NCBI GenBank assembly: GCA_002789815.1
Contig: PFTZ01000004.1
Coordinates: forward strand, 1 to 7,520
Direction: 5' to 3'
Origin: Candidatus Berkelbacteria bacterium CG_4_9_14_3_um_filter_39_23
Lineage (GTDB): Bacteria; Patescibacteriota; UBA1384; GWA2-35-9; CG2-30-39-44
Length of the DNA stretch: 7,520 nt
Shown here piece by piece: positions 1 through 5,928 of this stretch. The position numbers were made by a program, and so were the translations under genes. Numbering within the stretch: the first letter of the stretch is position 1; each line of letters opens with the position of its first letter. Below the pieces are notes generated by a model. That model did not search any database. It was given only the letters and a program-made list of their open reading frames with translations, and had not been told where the DNA came from.

Positions 1-1
1 C

Positions 2-199
2 TATATCATTGAATATGTTAAGTCGCTCAGGCAAGAAGCATGGCAACTGCTCCTTAGTCAAGAGCCCACCAACGATGATTTGCGCTATATCATTGAAAAT
101 GTTAAGCCACTTAGGCAAGAAGCAAAGTCGTGGCTTTACCCAATAATTGTGCCACAAACTTTAGAACAGATTATGAGCGAGATCAAACAACTCGCATAA
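2..199 (+). CDS. C-terminal end of a 28-residue-repeat protein (partial)
   Basis: The window opens inside this gene. Frame 2 is open from the first base and ends at TAA 197-199, giving 65 residues. The protein shows a tandem repeat: YIIEYVKSLRQEAWQLLL is followed 28 residues later by YIIENVKPLRQEAKSWL. The same 84-nt period is visible in the DNA (ctatatcattgaa at 1 and at 85). Each unit looks like a pair of amphipathic helices joined by an Asn/Asp-rich turn (EPTNDDL), as in alpha-solenoid scaffolds. The last unit is followed by a degenerate tail ending in EIKQLA. I do not recognise a named family and give no function; a protein-binding solenoid is the likeliest guess. An intrinsic terminator follows 25 nt after the stop, which supports this being the true 3' end of a transcribed gene. 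Confidence 0.75.
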   Translation, partial: YIIEYVKSLRQEAWQLLLSQEPTNDDLRYIIENVKPLRQEAKSWLYPIIVPQTLEQIMSEIKQLA

Positions 200-223
200 T
201 TGTTTTTGTTTTTATTCTATTAC

Positions 224-245
224 AAGCCTCCCAGCGAGGCTTTTT
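224..245 (+). terminator. Rho-independent terminator of the repeat-protein gene
   Basis: AAGCCTC (224-230) pairs with GAGGCTT (236-242) around the 5-nt loop CCAGC. The T-run at 241-245 partly overlaps the stem. It lies 25 nt after the upstream stop codon and is the clearest intrinsic terminator in the window. Confidence 0.85.
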
Positions 246-445
246 GTTATATCAAATTTAAAGCAGATGAAAGGGTTAAAAAACAATCTAGAGCAACAAG
301 GAATCAAAGTAATGATTCCCAAGATACATTGAGTTGTAGCACACAAATACGCAGATATCACAGATGCCGCAGATAATAAATAAGTAAAGATTTACCCAAA
401 TATAATAGAACTAGTCCACTGTTTTTTGTTTAAAATTTAAAATGA

Positions 446-607
446 AAGCCCGTCCCAAAACGTGCTTTTACAACGAAAATTTCAAAATTCATAGTGGAAT
501 TTGTTTTTAACGACGATGCCTATCAGAAGTGATAAGCAGGGGAATTAAAAATGAATTGCAGTAGAATTTGGAAATTTGTAGTTAAAATGATGTTTTGGGG
601 TGGGCTT
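446..607. repeat. 162-bp imperfect palindrome (MITE-like fold-back element)
   Basis: The two ends are inverted copies: AAGCCCGTCCCAAAAC (from 446) matches the complement of GTTTTGGGGTGGGCTT (to 607) with two mismatches. Similarity continues inward through AT-rich arms (for example TTTTTAA near 504-510 against TTAAAAA near 544-550) to a centre at 521-534, TATCA-GAAG-TGATA. The two halves therefore pair over nearly the whole length with mismatches and small gaps. No open frame lies inside, and I see no clear target-site duplication. It could be a non-autonomous transposon remnant or a structured RNA. The copy number elsewhere in the genome cannot be seen here. Confidence 0.7.
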
Positions 608-609
608 AA

Positions 610-694
610 TAATATCAACTATTCTCCTATTCGCGCGAATTAGTCCATAAGTTGTTTTAGTGATTGGATATTTCAGCCTAAAAGTTATTAGACT
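610..694. repeat. 85-bp repeat R1, copy 1
   Basis: This is nearly identical (83 of 85 bases) to 834-918; the two differences fall at the segment written tctccta here and tcgctta there. It contains a perfect 12-bp palindrome ATTCGCGCGAAT (629-640). It also has a fold-back arm: AGTCC-ATAA-(GTTG)-TTTTAG on the left pairs with CTAAAA-GTTAT-(TA)-GACT on the right, around a loop containing GATTGGATATTTCAG. It starts 3 nt after the 446-607 palindrome. Confidence 0.85.
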
Positions 695-752
695 CATTAC
701 GAAATAATTTTTCGTAGCGAAATTAAATAATTTTGAGCGAAAACAATAAAAA

Positions 753-825
753 ATACCGCGGGGCTTGCTCCGTTGGATTCTTTGTTTAAATAACTGGCTA
801 CGACTTAAATTGTTATAATTTGCGT
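753..825. repeat. Hairpin repeat HP-A, copy 1
   Basis: This matches 3399-3471 at 66 of 73 bases with no gap. The core CGGGG-CTTG-CTCCG forms a stem with a CTTG tetraloop, and flanking AT-rich arms around 747-783 extend it imperfectly. In this copy the outer arm has decayed (AAAAAAT facing ATTCTTT). The repeat sits between the two R1 copies. Confidence 0.75.
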
Positions 826-833
826 ATGTTGTG

Positions 834-918
834 TAATATCAACTATTCGCTTATTCGCGCGAATTAGTCCATAAGTTGTTTTAGTGATTGGATATTTCAG
901 CCTAAAAGTTATTAGACT
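834..918. repeat. 85-bp repeat R1, copy 2
   Basis: This is the second copy of the 610-694 repeat, in the same orientation and 224 bp downstream. Here the outer arm is extended: AATTAGTC (862-869) is the exact inverse of GACTAATT (915-922). It ends about 20 bp from the stop codon of the minus-strand gene at 938, so that gene's transcript would end in this fold-back. A T-run after the hairpin on that strand is not evident, so I do not call it a terminator. Confidence 0.85.
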
Positions 919-937
919 AATTTAAAATTTAATCGTT

Positions 938-3172
938 CTACAAATCTAATTCCCATACAGACCCGTCGGACAGCGCCCAGACCTTGCGACCAATATAATC
1001 GATTTGAAACCAAGACGGGTTTTTGATGGCAGACGGAAATAGATATTGATGTAGGTATTTACCTTCTTTGTCAAATTCAATCACCCGCGGGCGCGTGGCG
1101 TCAAGCAGAAATATTGAGGGCGTGTTTTCCGAAGTATAGATGTTTTTCGCGCTTTGCAGATCTGCGAACGCCTTGGGCAAACCTTTCAAACTAAAATCAG
1201 TTTTAGTGCCTTTGATAATTTTCGCCACCTTATCCTTGGTTAAAACATAGATCGCGCCATCGATCGCCATTGCTTTTGAATCCGCCAAAGCGCTTGCCAG
1301 CGAGCTTTGGGCGAATGGAGACGGTGAACCGAAATTAGTGGCGTCCGTAGGTTGATATTTCCAGATCTGTTTATTTTGCGCTGATAATAAATACAAATTA
1401 TTGCCAAAAACCGAAATATCAACCGAAGGTTTGAAGTCGCCATCAGCATTTTTCATCTCGCTTAAAGCATTGGTTTGAATCTGGAAAAGAAATACCTTTG
1501 ACTTGTCGGTCAAAAGATAAAGCTGATCGTCGCTTTTTTTAGCCAAAGAAATGACCGCGCCAACGTCATTTGGCATTTGGCTGGCATTTTGCGCCACACC
1601 ATCTAAAATGCTAATTTTTTCAATCGCCCCGTTTGGCGAAAAAGTATAGCAATTACCTTTGTAGGTAAAAAATACTTTACTGGTTGAGTTTGTCGCGAAA
1701 GGTTTGATTTCTTTAATGCGCGTGCTTTGGGTTAATTTGTCAACTTCGATTGACGCTGAATCAATTATTGCCTGCGCGTCAGTTTTAATGTTGGTTTCAA
1801 GCAGGGAAGTAGCAGTTTTAATTGCATCGTCCATCAAAATTGTAGCGTTTTCTTTATCATTAAAAATTAGCGCTGATTTTCCATCCTCAAGTTTTTTTGT
1901 TGCCTCGGTTAGCTGATTTCTTTGCTCGGCTTCAACCCGTCGCGCTGATTGACGACTTTTTTGAATACTGATTGACACGATTAAAATTACAATTAAAAAT
2001 AAAATTCCGGCGATCGTAGCGATTGGTTGTTTGCGTTTTTTTAGGAACCAATTTTTTAGGTATCCCAACTGATTGTCGAGAAAATAAATTGTTTTGCGCA
2101 CATAGGTCGTTGACAGGTAAATGAATTTTTTAAGCCCTTGGGGATGCATTTTGCGATAATCGTTGATGGTGTAGATTGACCGTCCGATGATGTTGGCGTT
2201 TTTCATCGCAGTTTCGTCCTCATGGTTAACGGGTTTTTTCATTCTTTGCGACAAAAATTTTTTTGCGTAATCAGCGGTTTTTTGAAATTTGGGAGCTACT
2301 TCTGCGCCAAAAGTTTTAGATTTATCAGAGGCGTGGCGTAGAAATTCTTGGCTTTTGGGTAAAATTGAAGTCCGGGCGGTTTTTACTCCCGAGCGAAAGT
2401 ATCCTTGCGCGCCAGATGAAAATTTTTTAGCGAGCGGGATAAAATATTTTTTTGTGTAGCTAACCGCTTGAGTGAGAGGTGTTTCACTCGGTGCGTCAAG
2501 ATAAAAAGTTTCGTAAATACCTTCTTCTAAATCAATTGCCCAAACATTGACGTTTAATTGCCGTAATTTTCTGAGCGATTGGGTTAAATCACTGGCGCCG
2601 TCGCGGATATTGTTAGCAAAAAATTCTTTGAGATTTTGCGGTGAAAAATTGGTCATGATTTCGGAGCTGGCAATAATGACTTTGTCGCCTTTGGTTAATT
2701 GTCCCGAAGTGATAGTAGAGAAAGTTTTTAGAGGGTGGAGGTGGCTAGCGATTGGGCTTGGGTTAGCCAGTGGAGTGAGGGTGTTGTTTCGCGCTAGCCA
2801 GATTTTAACCTGTCCAGTGGTGGCGATGTGCGCCTCGCGACCGATTAACAGACAAAAAACCACGTTTAGATTGCCAATCCAATTGGTTTCTCCGTTTTGA
2901 GCGATCGAAGCCAGCACTTCGTTAACTTTTTTTAACGCGCTTTCCAAGTTTTGCGGATCAGAGGTTGAGGTCGTGCGATAATACTCGCGCTTTAATGTGT
3001 TTAAAATCGTGAGACCGATTTGAGGAAATTGAGGGTCAGGTCCTACGATTTCAACCAAAGTGAAAATCTGACCCATTTCCTCCTTGTTGCCTTCTGCAGA
3101 CTTTAAAAGCTGGCTGGTAAGAAACCGCCCAGGCGCTTTGCCTTGATGAGTAATTTTAATGTGTGATGGCAT
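938..3172 (-). CDS. Membrane protein: degenerate PP2C-like domain, TM helix, probable beta-propeller
   Basis: This is a 744-residue protein. Residues about 1-225 follow a PP2C (PPM phosphatase) fold pattern: LNVVFCLLIGREAHIATTGQVKIWLARN (102-129) aligns with the strand pair that normally carries GDSR, and KGDKVIIASSEI (161-172) with the usual 'GD.LLLCTDGL' strand. The catalytic Asp-bearing motifs are replaced (TTGQ for GDSR, ASSEI for TDGL), so it is probably an inactive binding or sensor domain. A basic linker follows, then one membrane helix (about 383-404), a helical, probably coiled-coil stretch (405-485), and a beta-rich C-terminal region (about 495-744) with repeated short strand patterns (LYLLTDKSKVFLF, LYLLSAQNKQIWKY, IYVLTKDKVAKI, VWALSDGSVWEL) typical of a propeller. 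The cytoplasm-to-outside topology and a signalling role are inferences. The ATG at 3172 has no Shine-Dalgarno sequence, but TATAAT lies 7 nt upstream. Confidence 0.85.
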   Translation of the reverse strand: MPSHIKITHQGKAPGRFLTSQLLKSAEGNKEEMGQIFTLVEIVGPDPQFPQIGLTILNTLKREYYRTTSTSDPQNLESALKKVNEVLASIAQNGETNWIGNLNVVFCLLIGREAHIATTGQVKIWLARNNTLTPLANPSPIASHLHPLKTFSTITSGQLTKGDKVIIASSEIMTNFSPQNLKEFFANNIRDGASDLTQSLRKLRQLNVNVWAIDLEEGIYETFYLDAPSETPLTQAVSYTKKYFIPLAKKFSSGAQGYFRSGVKTARTSILPKSQEFLRHASDKSKTFGAEVAPKFQKTADYAKKFLSQRMKKPVNHEDETAMKNANIIGRSIYTINDYRKMHPQGLKKFIYLSTTYVRKTIYFLDNQLGYLKNWFLKKRKQPIATIAGILFLIVILIVSISIQKSRQSARRVEAEQRNQLTEATKKLEDGKSALIFNDKENATILMDDAIKTATSLLETNIKTDAQAIIDSASIEVDKLTQSTRIKEIKPFATNSTSKVFFTYKGNCYTFSPNGAIEKISILDGVAQNASQMPNDVGAVISLAKKSDDQLYLLTDKSKVFLFQIQTNALSEMKNADGDFKPSVDISVFGNNLYLLSAQNKQIWKYQPTDATNFGSPSPFAQSSLASALADSKAMAIDGAIYVLTKDKVAKIIKGTKTDFSLKGLPKAFADLQSAKNIYTSENTPSIFLLDATRPRVIEFDKEGKYLHQYLFPSAIKNPSWFQIDYIGRKVWALSDGSVWELDL

Positions 3173-3179
3173 TTTGGGA

Positions 3180-3185
3180 ATTATA
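3180..3185 (-). promoter_or_regulatory. -10 box of the PP2C-like gene, suggesting a leaderless start
   Basis: On the minus strand a perfect TATAAT is followed by 7 nt and then the ATG, so transcription would begin at or next to the start codon. A -35 box at 17 nt reads TTTAGC, which is weak. The call rests on the -10 box and on the same arrangement at 5196 and 5260. Confidence 0.45.
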
Positions 3186-3284
3186 AATTTTAAATTAAAA
3201 ATGCTAAATTATGAGCTTACATTGCTTACACAATTTTCAGCTCGGCAATGTTAAAGTCTCCTTAAATTAAAACCATAAAAATAA

Positions 3285-3333
3285 TTTTAACTTCTTATTT
3301 AATTTCTTCATTCTCCGTTTTAACTTCTTATTT
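3285..3333. repeat. Short direct repeat, 16 bp twice
   Basis: TTTTAACTTCTTATTT occurs exactly at 3285-3300 and again at 3318-3333, 33 bp apart, in the gene-free stretch 3173-3523. The second copy runs into hairpin repeat HP-B. It may be a slip duplication at the edge of that element. Confidence 0.6.
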
Positions 3334-3371
3334 CAAGACAGCTGAATACCTTGTGGCTTGCCACAGGGATG
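3327..3371. repeat. Hairpin repeat HP-B, copy 1
   Basis: This matches the last 45 bases of the window (7476-7520) at 44 of 45 positions. The core is CCTTGTGG (3349-3356), loop CTTG, CCACAGGG (3361-3368), an 8-bp stem with one T-G pair here. The CTTG tetraloop closed by G-C is shared with HP-A, which starts about 28 bp downstream, so the two may be parts of one composite repeat. Confidence 0.8.
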
Positions 3372-3393
3372 AAGCCATTTCAAATAGCGAAAC

Positions 3394-3471
3394 AAAGAAT
3401 ACCGCGGAGCTTGCCCCGTTGGATTCTTTATTTAAATAACGGGCGACGACTTAAATTGCGATAATTTGCGT
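3394..3471. repeat. Hairpin repeat HP-A, copy 2
   Basis: Bases 3399-3471 match 753-825 at 66 of 73 positions. In this copy the outer arm is intact: AAAGAAT (3394-3400) pairs exactly with ATTCTTT (3423-3429), followed by CC/GG and an inner CGG-G/CCCG stem capped by CTTG, with single bulges. The whole 36-nt hairpin is followed by a conserved unpaired tail of about 40 bp. Confidence 0.8.
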
Positions 3472-3523
3472 CAGTCGTAATCTTGTTAATAGTAAGCTAG
3501 TAAGCGCAATACCCTGGTATTTA

Positions 3524-3596
3524 TCGGGGATAGGAGACTCGAACTCCTGACCTCAGGACCCCCAGCCCTGCGCGCTACCAACTGCGCCAATCCCCG
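3524..3596 (-). tRNA. tRNA-Pro(GGG)
   Basis: A complete cloverleaf of 73 nt on the minus strand. The acceptor CGGGGAT pairs with ATCCCCG without mismatch, the D stem is GCGC/GCGC with loop AGTTGGTA, the anticodon stem CAGGG/TCCTG has loop CTGGGGG (anticodon GGG), the variable loop is AGGTC, and the T arm is AGGAG-TTCGAGT-CTCCT. The C1-G72 pair and A73 are typical of bacterial proline tRNAs. CCA is not encoded (TAA follows), so CCA-adding enzyme is needed. Confidence 0.97.
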
Positions 3597-3658
3597 CGCA
3601 TTTTTAAAAAGAATCCATATTTTGCAATTCAAAATTTTATGCAAAATAGGTTATTTAT

Positions 3659-3688
3659 ATTATAATTGGCAGTGAATACAAAAATCAA
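3659..3688 (-). promoter_or_regulatory. Promoter, probably for tRNA-Pro
   Basis: On the minus strand TTGATT (3683-3688) and a perfect TATAAT (3659-3664) are separated by 18 bp. Transcription would start near 3652 and give a leader of about 55 nt before the tRNA. That leader contains an 8-bp inverted repeat, ATTTTGCA/TGCAAAAT (3619-3626 and 3640-3647). Confidence 0.55.
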
Positions 3689-3746
3689 GCCAAGTGAAAT
3701 TTCAAACCGAGTGAACAGGTTTTGTTTTGGAACAATTTTAAAAAAA

Positions 3747-4385
3747 TTATAAAATACCGAGAACTTCTGCGCCAATGATTTGGTGGTAAATCCAGCTGGC
3801 GGGCGCGTAGACGATAGTTTCAAAAACTGGTATACCGAGAAATGAGAGGAGGATCAGGGCAAACAAAAAATAGGTGCCATTTTTGGCAAACGCAATATAG
3901 CTTTGGGTTGGGACCAAAAGTTCGAGGATATTTGAACCGTCCAGCGGTGGAATAGGTATTAGGTTGAAAATCATTAAAATTAAATTGATAAAGACTATCA
4001 GCGATAAAAGCGAGGATAGATTGGCGGAAAAATATGGGCTGAAAAAACGTAGCGCGAGTCCGAAAATTATCGCTAAAAAAAAATTTGCCCCAGGACCAGC
4101 AAGCGCGCTAAGCAAGCTACCAACGCGCGGGTTGTTAAAATTATTGGGGTTAATACGCACTGGTTTGCCCCAGCCAAAACCAAGCGTAAGCAGAAAAATC
4201 GTGCCAAGCGGGTCTAGGTGGACCAGTGGATTTAAATTTACGCGTCCGTCGCCTTGCGCGGTGTTGTCGCCCAGTTTTAAGGCAACGAAAGCGTGCGACG
4301 CTTCGTGAAAGCTAAATGCTACCAGTAGCGCAATGGCAAAGGAAAAGAAAGCCCAAGGATCAGTCAGTAAATTTGAAATTAACAT
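3747..4385 (-). CDS. M50-family site-2-type zinc metalloprotease
   Basis: A 212-residue multipass membrane protein. It carries the HEXXH zinc motif as HEASH (27-31) inside the first hydrophobic helix. A conserved middle region contains LDPLG (57-61) and GWGKPV (71-76), then ALAGPGAN (94-101), and finally FNLIPIPPLDGSNIL (140-154), whose Asp149 is the third zinc ligand in this family. All catalytic residues are present. The length and lack of PDZ or CBS domains fit the minimal Rip/SpoIVFB-like group often seen in small genomes. Such enzymes cleave membrane-spanning substrates within the bilayer; the substrate here is unknown. No Shine-Dalgarno sequence is seen at the ATG. A divergent promoter with rpmB lies just upstream. 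Confidence 0.93.
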   Translation of the reverse strand: MLISNLLTDPWAFFSFAIALLVAFSFHEASHAFVALKLGDNTAQGDGRVNLNPLVHLDPLGTIFLLTLGFGWGKPVRINPNNFNNPRVGSLLSALAGPGANFFLAIIFGLALRFFSPYFSANLSSLLSLIVFINLILMIFNLIPIPPLDGSNILELLVPTQSYIAFAKNGTYFLFALILLSFLGIPVFETIVYAPASWIYHQIIGAEVLGIL

Positions 4386-4389
4386 AAAG

Positions 4390-4418
4390 TTGACTTGATT
4401 GATAATTTATGTTATCAT
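4390..4418 (+). promoter_or_regulatory. Promoter of rpmB
   Basis: TTGACT (4390-4395), 17 bp, TATCAT (4413-4418). The predicted start near 4425 leaves a leader of about 55 nt before rpmB. The region also carries an inverted repeat ATTGATAA/TTATCAAT (4398-4405 and 4423-4430) that brackets the -10 box and could be an operator or a 5' hairpin. Confidence 0.6.
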
Positions 4419-4437
4419 TTTTTTATCAATAAGACAA
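4409..4437 (-). promoter_or_regulatory. Promoter of the M50 protease gene, overlapping the rpmB promoter
   Basis: On the minus strand TTGTCT (4432-4437), 17 bp, TAACAT (4409-4414). Transcription would start near 4402, about 17 nt before the protease ATG. Its -10 box shares bases 4413-4414 with the rpmB -10 box, so the two polymerases could not occupy both sites at once. Confidence 0.45.
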
Positions 4438-4480
4438 TTTATTCTAAAATCTTGAATCTTAAATCTAGATTATATTTATT

Positions 4481-4684
4481 ATGAGACGGTTAAAATTTTC
4501 AACGCAGTTATGTAAAATTTGTTTTAGGGGCGATTCAGTAAGCTTTAATCGACCTAAATCTTTGCATAGAACAAAACGGGTGGTGCGACCAAATTTGCAA
4601 AAATATACAGCGCTAGGCGCAACAACCAGCCAGCTTGTTTGCACTCGTTGCGCGCGGACATTAAGGAAAGAATTTTATATCTAA
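4481..4684 (+). CDS. rpmB: Ribosomal protein bL28
   Basis: A 67-residue basic protein of the large ribosomal subunit. The CKIC (11-14) and CTRC (54-57) pairs form the zinc-binding C+ version. The core pattern, SVSFNRPKSLHRTKRVVRPNLQKY (19-42) followed by a C-terminal VCTRCARTLRK, matches the bL28 consensus of 'gn.vShs..ktkR...PNLQ.v' then 'v..rclrtl.k'. The length fits the family (about 60-78). The ATG at 4481 has no Shine-Dalgarno sequence. The gene stands alone, divergent from the M50 protease. No clear terminator follows; the only structure in 4685-4896 is an AT-rich hairpin, ACAATAA/TTATTGT (4737-4754), without a T-run. Confidence 0.88.
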   Translation: MRRLKFSTQLCKICFRGDSVSFNRPKSLHRTKRVVRPNLQKYTALGATTSQLVCTRCARTLRKEFYI

Positions 4685-4896
4685 GAATCGGTTTAATAAC
4701 TACATTTGATGGCTGTGAATGTTTTATTTTGGCTACACAATAATAATTTATTGTCATAATAGTTTCCACTATCTCTCCTCAAAAGTTCTTATTTTTCGCT
4801 CCAACTGATTTCATTCCCGCTTCAAGAGCAGTGACTAAACAAATTCTAAATTGTTGATGCTAGATTTGTAGATTGCGCTTTGTTTGGTTTAACTTA

Positions 4897-5196
4897 TCAA
4901 CCACTCATTACATCTTTAAATTTAGCTCTAAAACAATCCTCGCAATAAACACCGTCTTGATGACGCGGGGCAAATGGCACTTTGTCGGTTGACGCGCACT
5001 CAACGCATTTGATTTGCGCCTCAAGTTCTCCTTTTTCTTTTTTTTCGCGAAATTCTTTGCGACACTCTGCGCACCGCGTGGGTATATTTTGCAAACCTTT
5101 TTTATCAAAAAATTCCTGCTCGCCACGAGAAAAAACAAATTCTTTCTGACAATCGCGGCAGATTATTTTTTTATCAATAAATTCTTTTTTGTCCAT
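4897..5196 (-). CDS. Double zinc-ribbon protein, function unknown
   Basis: A 99-residue protein with four CXXC pairs, at 13-16, 42-45, 64-67 and 85-88, enough to bind two zinc ions. The first half (IICRDCQKEFVFSRGEQEFF, then GLQNIPTRCAECRKE) matches the 'probable zinc-ribbon' family (zf-trcl): C..C..eF.fs.gEQ.F...gl.n.P.RC..CR. The second half is a further C..C/C..C ribbon joined by a charged linker (EKKEKGELEAQ). Proteins like this are frequent in CPR genomes, but their role is not established; RNA or protein binding is plausible. The gene ends at TGA. It diverges from the holB-like gene with a 63-bp gap holding two promoters. The start is supported by the promoter placed 6 nt upstream. Confidence 0.85.
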   Translation of the reverse strand: MDKKEFIDKKIICRDCQKEFVFSRGEQEFFDKKGLQNIPTRCAECRKEFREKKEKGELEAQIKCVECASTDKVPFAPRHQDGVYCEDCFRAKFKDVMSG

Positions 5197-5202
5197 AAAA
5201 TA

Positions 5203-5231
5203 ATTTTAGCTTGCTTTTCCAAATTTGTCAA
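5203..5231 (-). promoter_or_regulatory. Leaderless promoter of the zinc-ribbon gene
   Basis: On the minus strand a consensus TTGACA (5226-5231), exactly 17 bp, then TAAAAT (5203-5208). Only 6 nt separate the -10 box from the ATG at 5196-5194, so the transcript should begin at the start codon. The -35 box overlaps that of the opposite promoter. Confidence 0.75.
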
Positions 5232-5253
5232 AAAACATTTATTTTGCTATTTT
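5225..5253 (+). promoter_or_regulatory. Leaderless promoter of the holB-like/TPR pair
   Basis: TTGTCA (5225-5230), exactly 17 bp, then TATTTT (5248-5253), and 6 nt before the ATG at 5260. It is a mirror image of the minus-strand promoter, sharing bases 5226-5230 of the -35 box. Confidence 0.7.
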
Positions 5254-5259
5254 TGAATT

Positions 5260-5928
5260 ATGAATAAAAATAAAATACAATTTACGCCCAATGTAAGCTC
5301 ATACCTGTTTGTAGGCGATGTAGCGAAAATTTATCAAGAGTTTCAAAAAAAGTTGACTGACGAAGCCGTCAAGCCATATCACATTATTGATTTTGCCTCT
5401 TTTCTAACCGAAAAAATTGCCATTGAGGAAATCAGGCAAGCGATGCGGAGAATTAGGATAAAACCGATTGGGAAAAGCGATATAATTTATTTTTTACTTA
5501 ACGCTAATTTGCTCAATGGACCAACGCAAAATAGTTTATTAAAAATCGTGGAAGAACCGCCCAGTTATTTAAAAATCATTTTTTTTAGCACGCATAAGAA
5601 ATTATTATTACCAACGCTTTTGTCTCGTTTAATGACGATTGAGCTAGGGCAAAGTATTGACCAAACAGAAAAATATCCGCTTGGTGAATTAGCCAAAAAA
5701 GAATTATCGGATTTGTTCAAACTTTCCGAAAAAATTGTCAAAGCCAACCAGCTAGAGTCGGTTTTGAATTCTTGGCTGTTGACAAATTGCGCGGGGCGAG
5801 ATATGACTAGAAAAAGGCAGGAAATTTGTCAGGAATTACTCACCGCTAAAAAATTGCTGACTACCAACACCAACAAAAGATTACTGCTTGACAATATATT
5901 ATTAAAGATAAAAGATGACACCATTTGA
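5260..5928 (+). CDS. holB: DNA polymerase III delta'-like clamp-loader subunit, short and without P-loop
   Basis: A 222-residue protein. The recognisable part is the centre of the delta'/DnaX AAA+ fold: IAIEEIRQ (53-60, usually 'I.IdqIReL'), IIYFLLNANLLNGPTQNSLLKIVEEPP (75-101, usually 'v.iI.dAd.mn..aaNaLLKtLEEPP'), and FFSTHKKLLLPTLLSRL (108-124, sensor 1 followed by the SRC-type arginine finger segment). The N-terminal part is shortened: SSYLFVGDVAKIY replaces the usual 'ayLF.GP.G.GKt.la', so no Walker A motif remains, and the zinc module is absent. About 330 residues is usual for the family, so the collar domain is also reduced. Delta' does not need ATP hydrolysis in many bacteria, so the protein may still work as a stator in sliding-clamp loading. 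The TPR gene overlaps its end by 14 nt. Confidence 0.82.
   Translation: MNKNKIQFTPNVSSYLFVGDVAKIYQEFQKKLTDEAVKPYHIIDFASFLTEKIAIEEIRQAMRRIRIKPIGKSDIIYFLLNANLLNGPTQNSLLKIVEEPPSYLKIIFFSTHKKLLLPTLLSRLMTIELGQSIDQTEKYPLGELAKKELSDLFKLSEKIVKANQLESVLNSWLLTNCAGRDMTRKRQEICQELLTAKKLLTTNTNKRLLLDNILLKIKDDTI

Noticed and set aside
345..385. Short CAGAT-rich repeats (cgcagata, cacagatg, cgcagata)
   Set aside because: Too short and irregular to call as an element.
600..920. CRISPR array
   Set aside because: Only two 85-bp copies with a 139-bp interval that itself holds another repeat; no regular short repeat-spacer pattern and no cas genes.
2547..2900. 117-codon open frame on the plus strand inside the PP2C-like gene
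   Set aside because: Antisense shadow of a well-supported coding frame; no family resemblance, no ribosome site.
3964..4308. 114-codon plus-strand open frame opposite the M50 protease
   Set aside because: The minus frame carries HEASH and the PPLDG motif; this frame only mirrors it.
4737..4754. Terminator after rpmB
   Set aside because: The ACAATAA/TTATTGT hairpin is all A-T except one pair and has no T-run after it.
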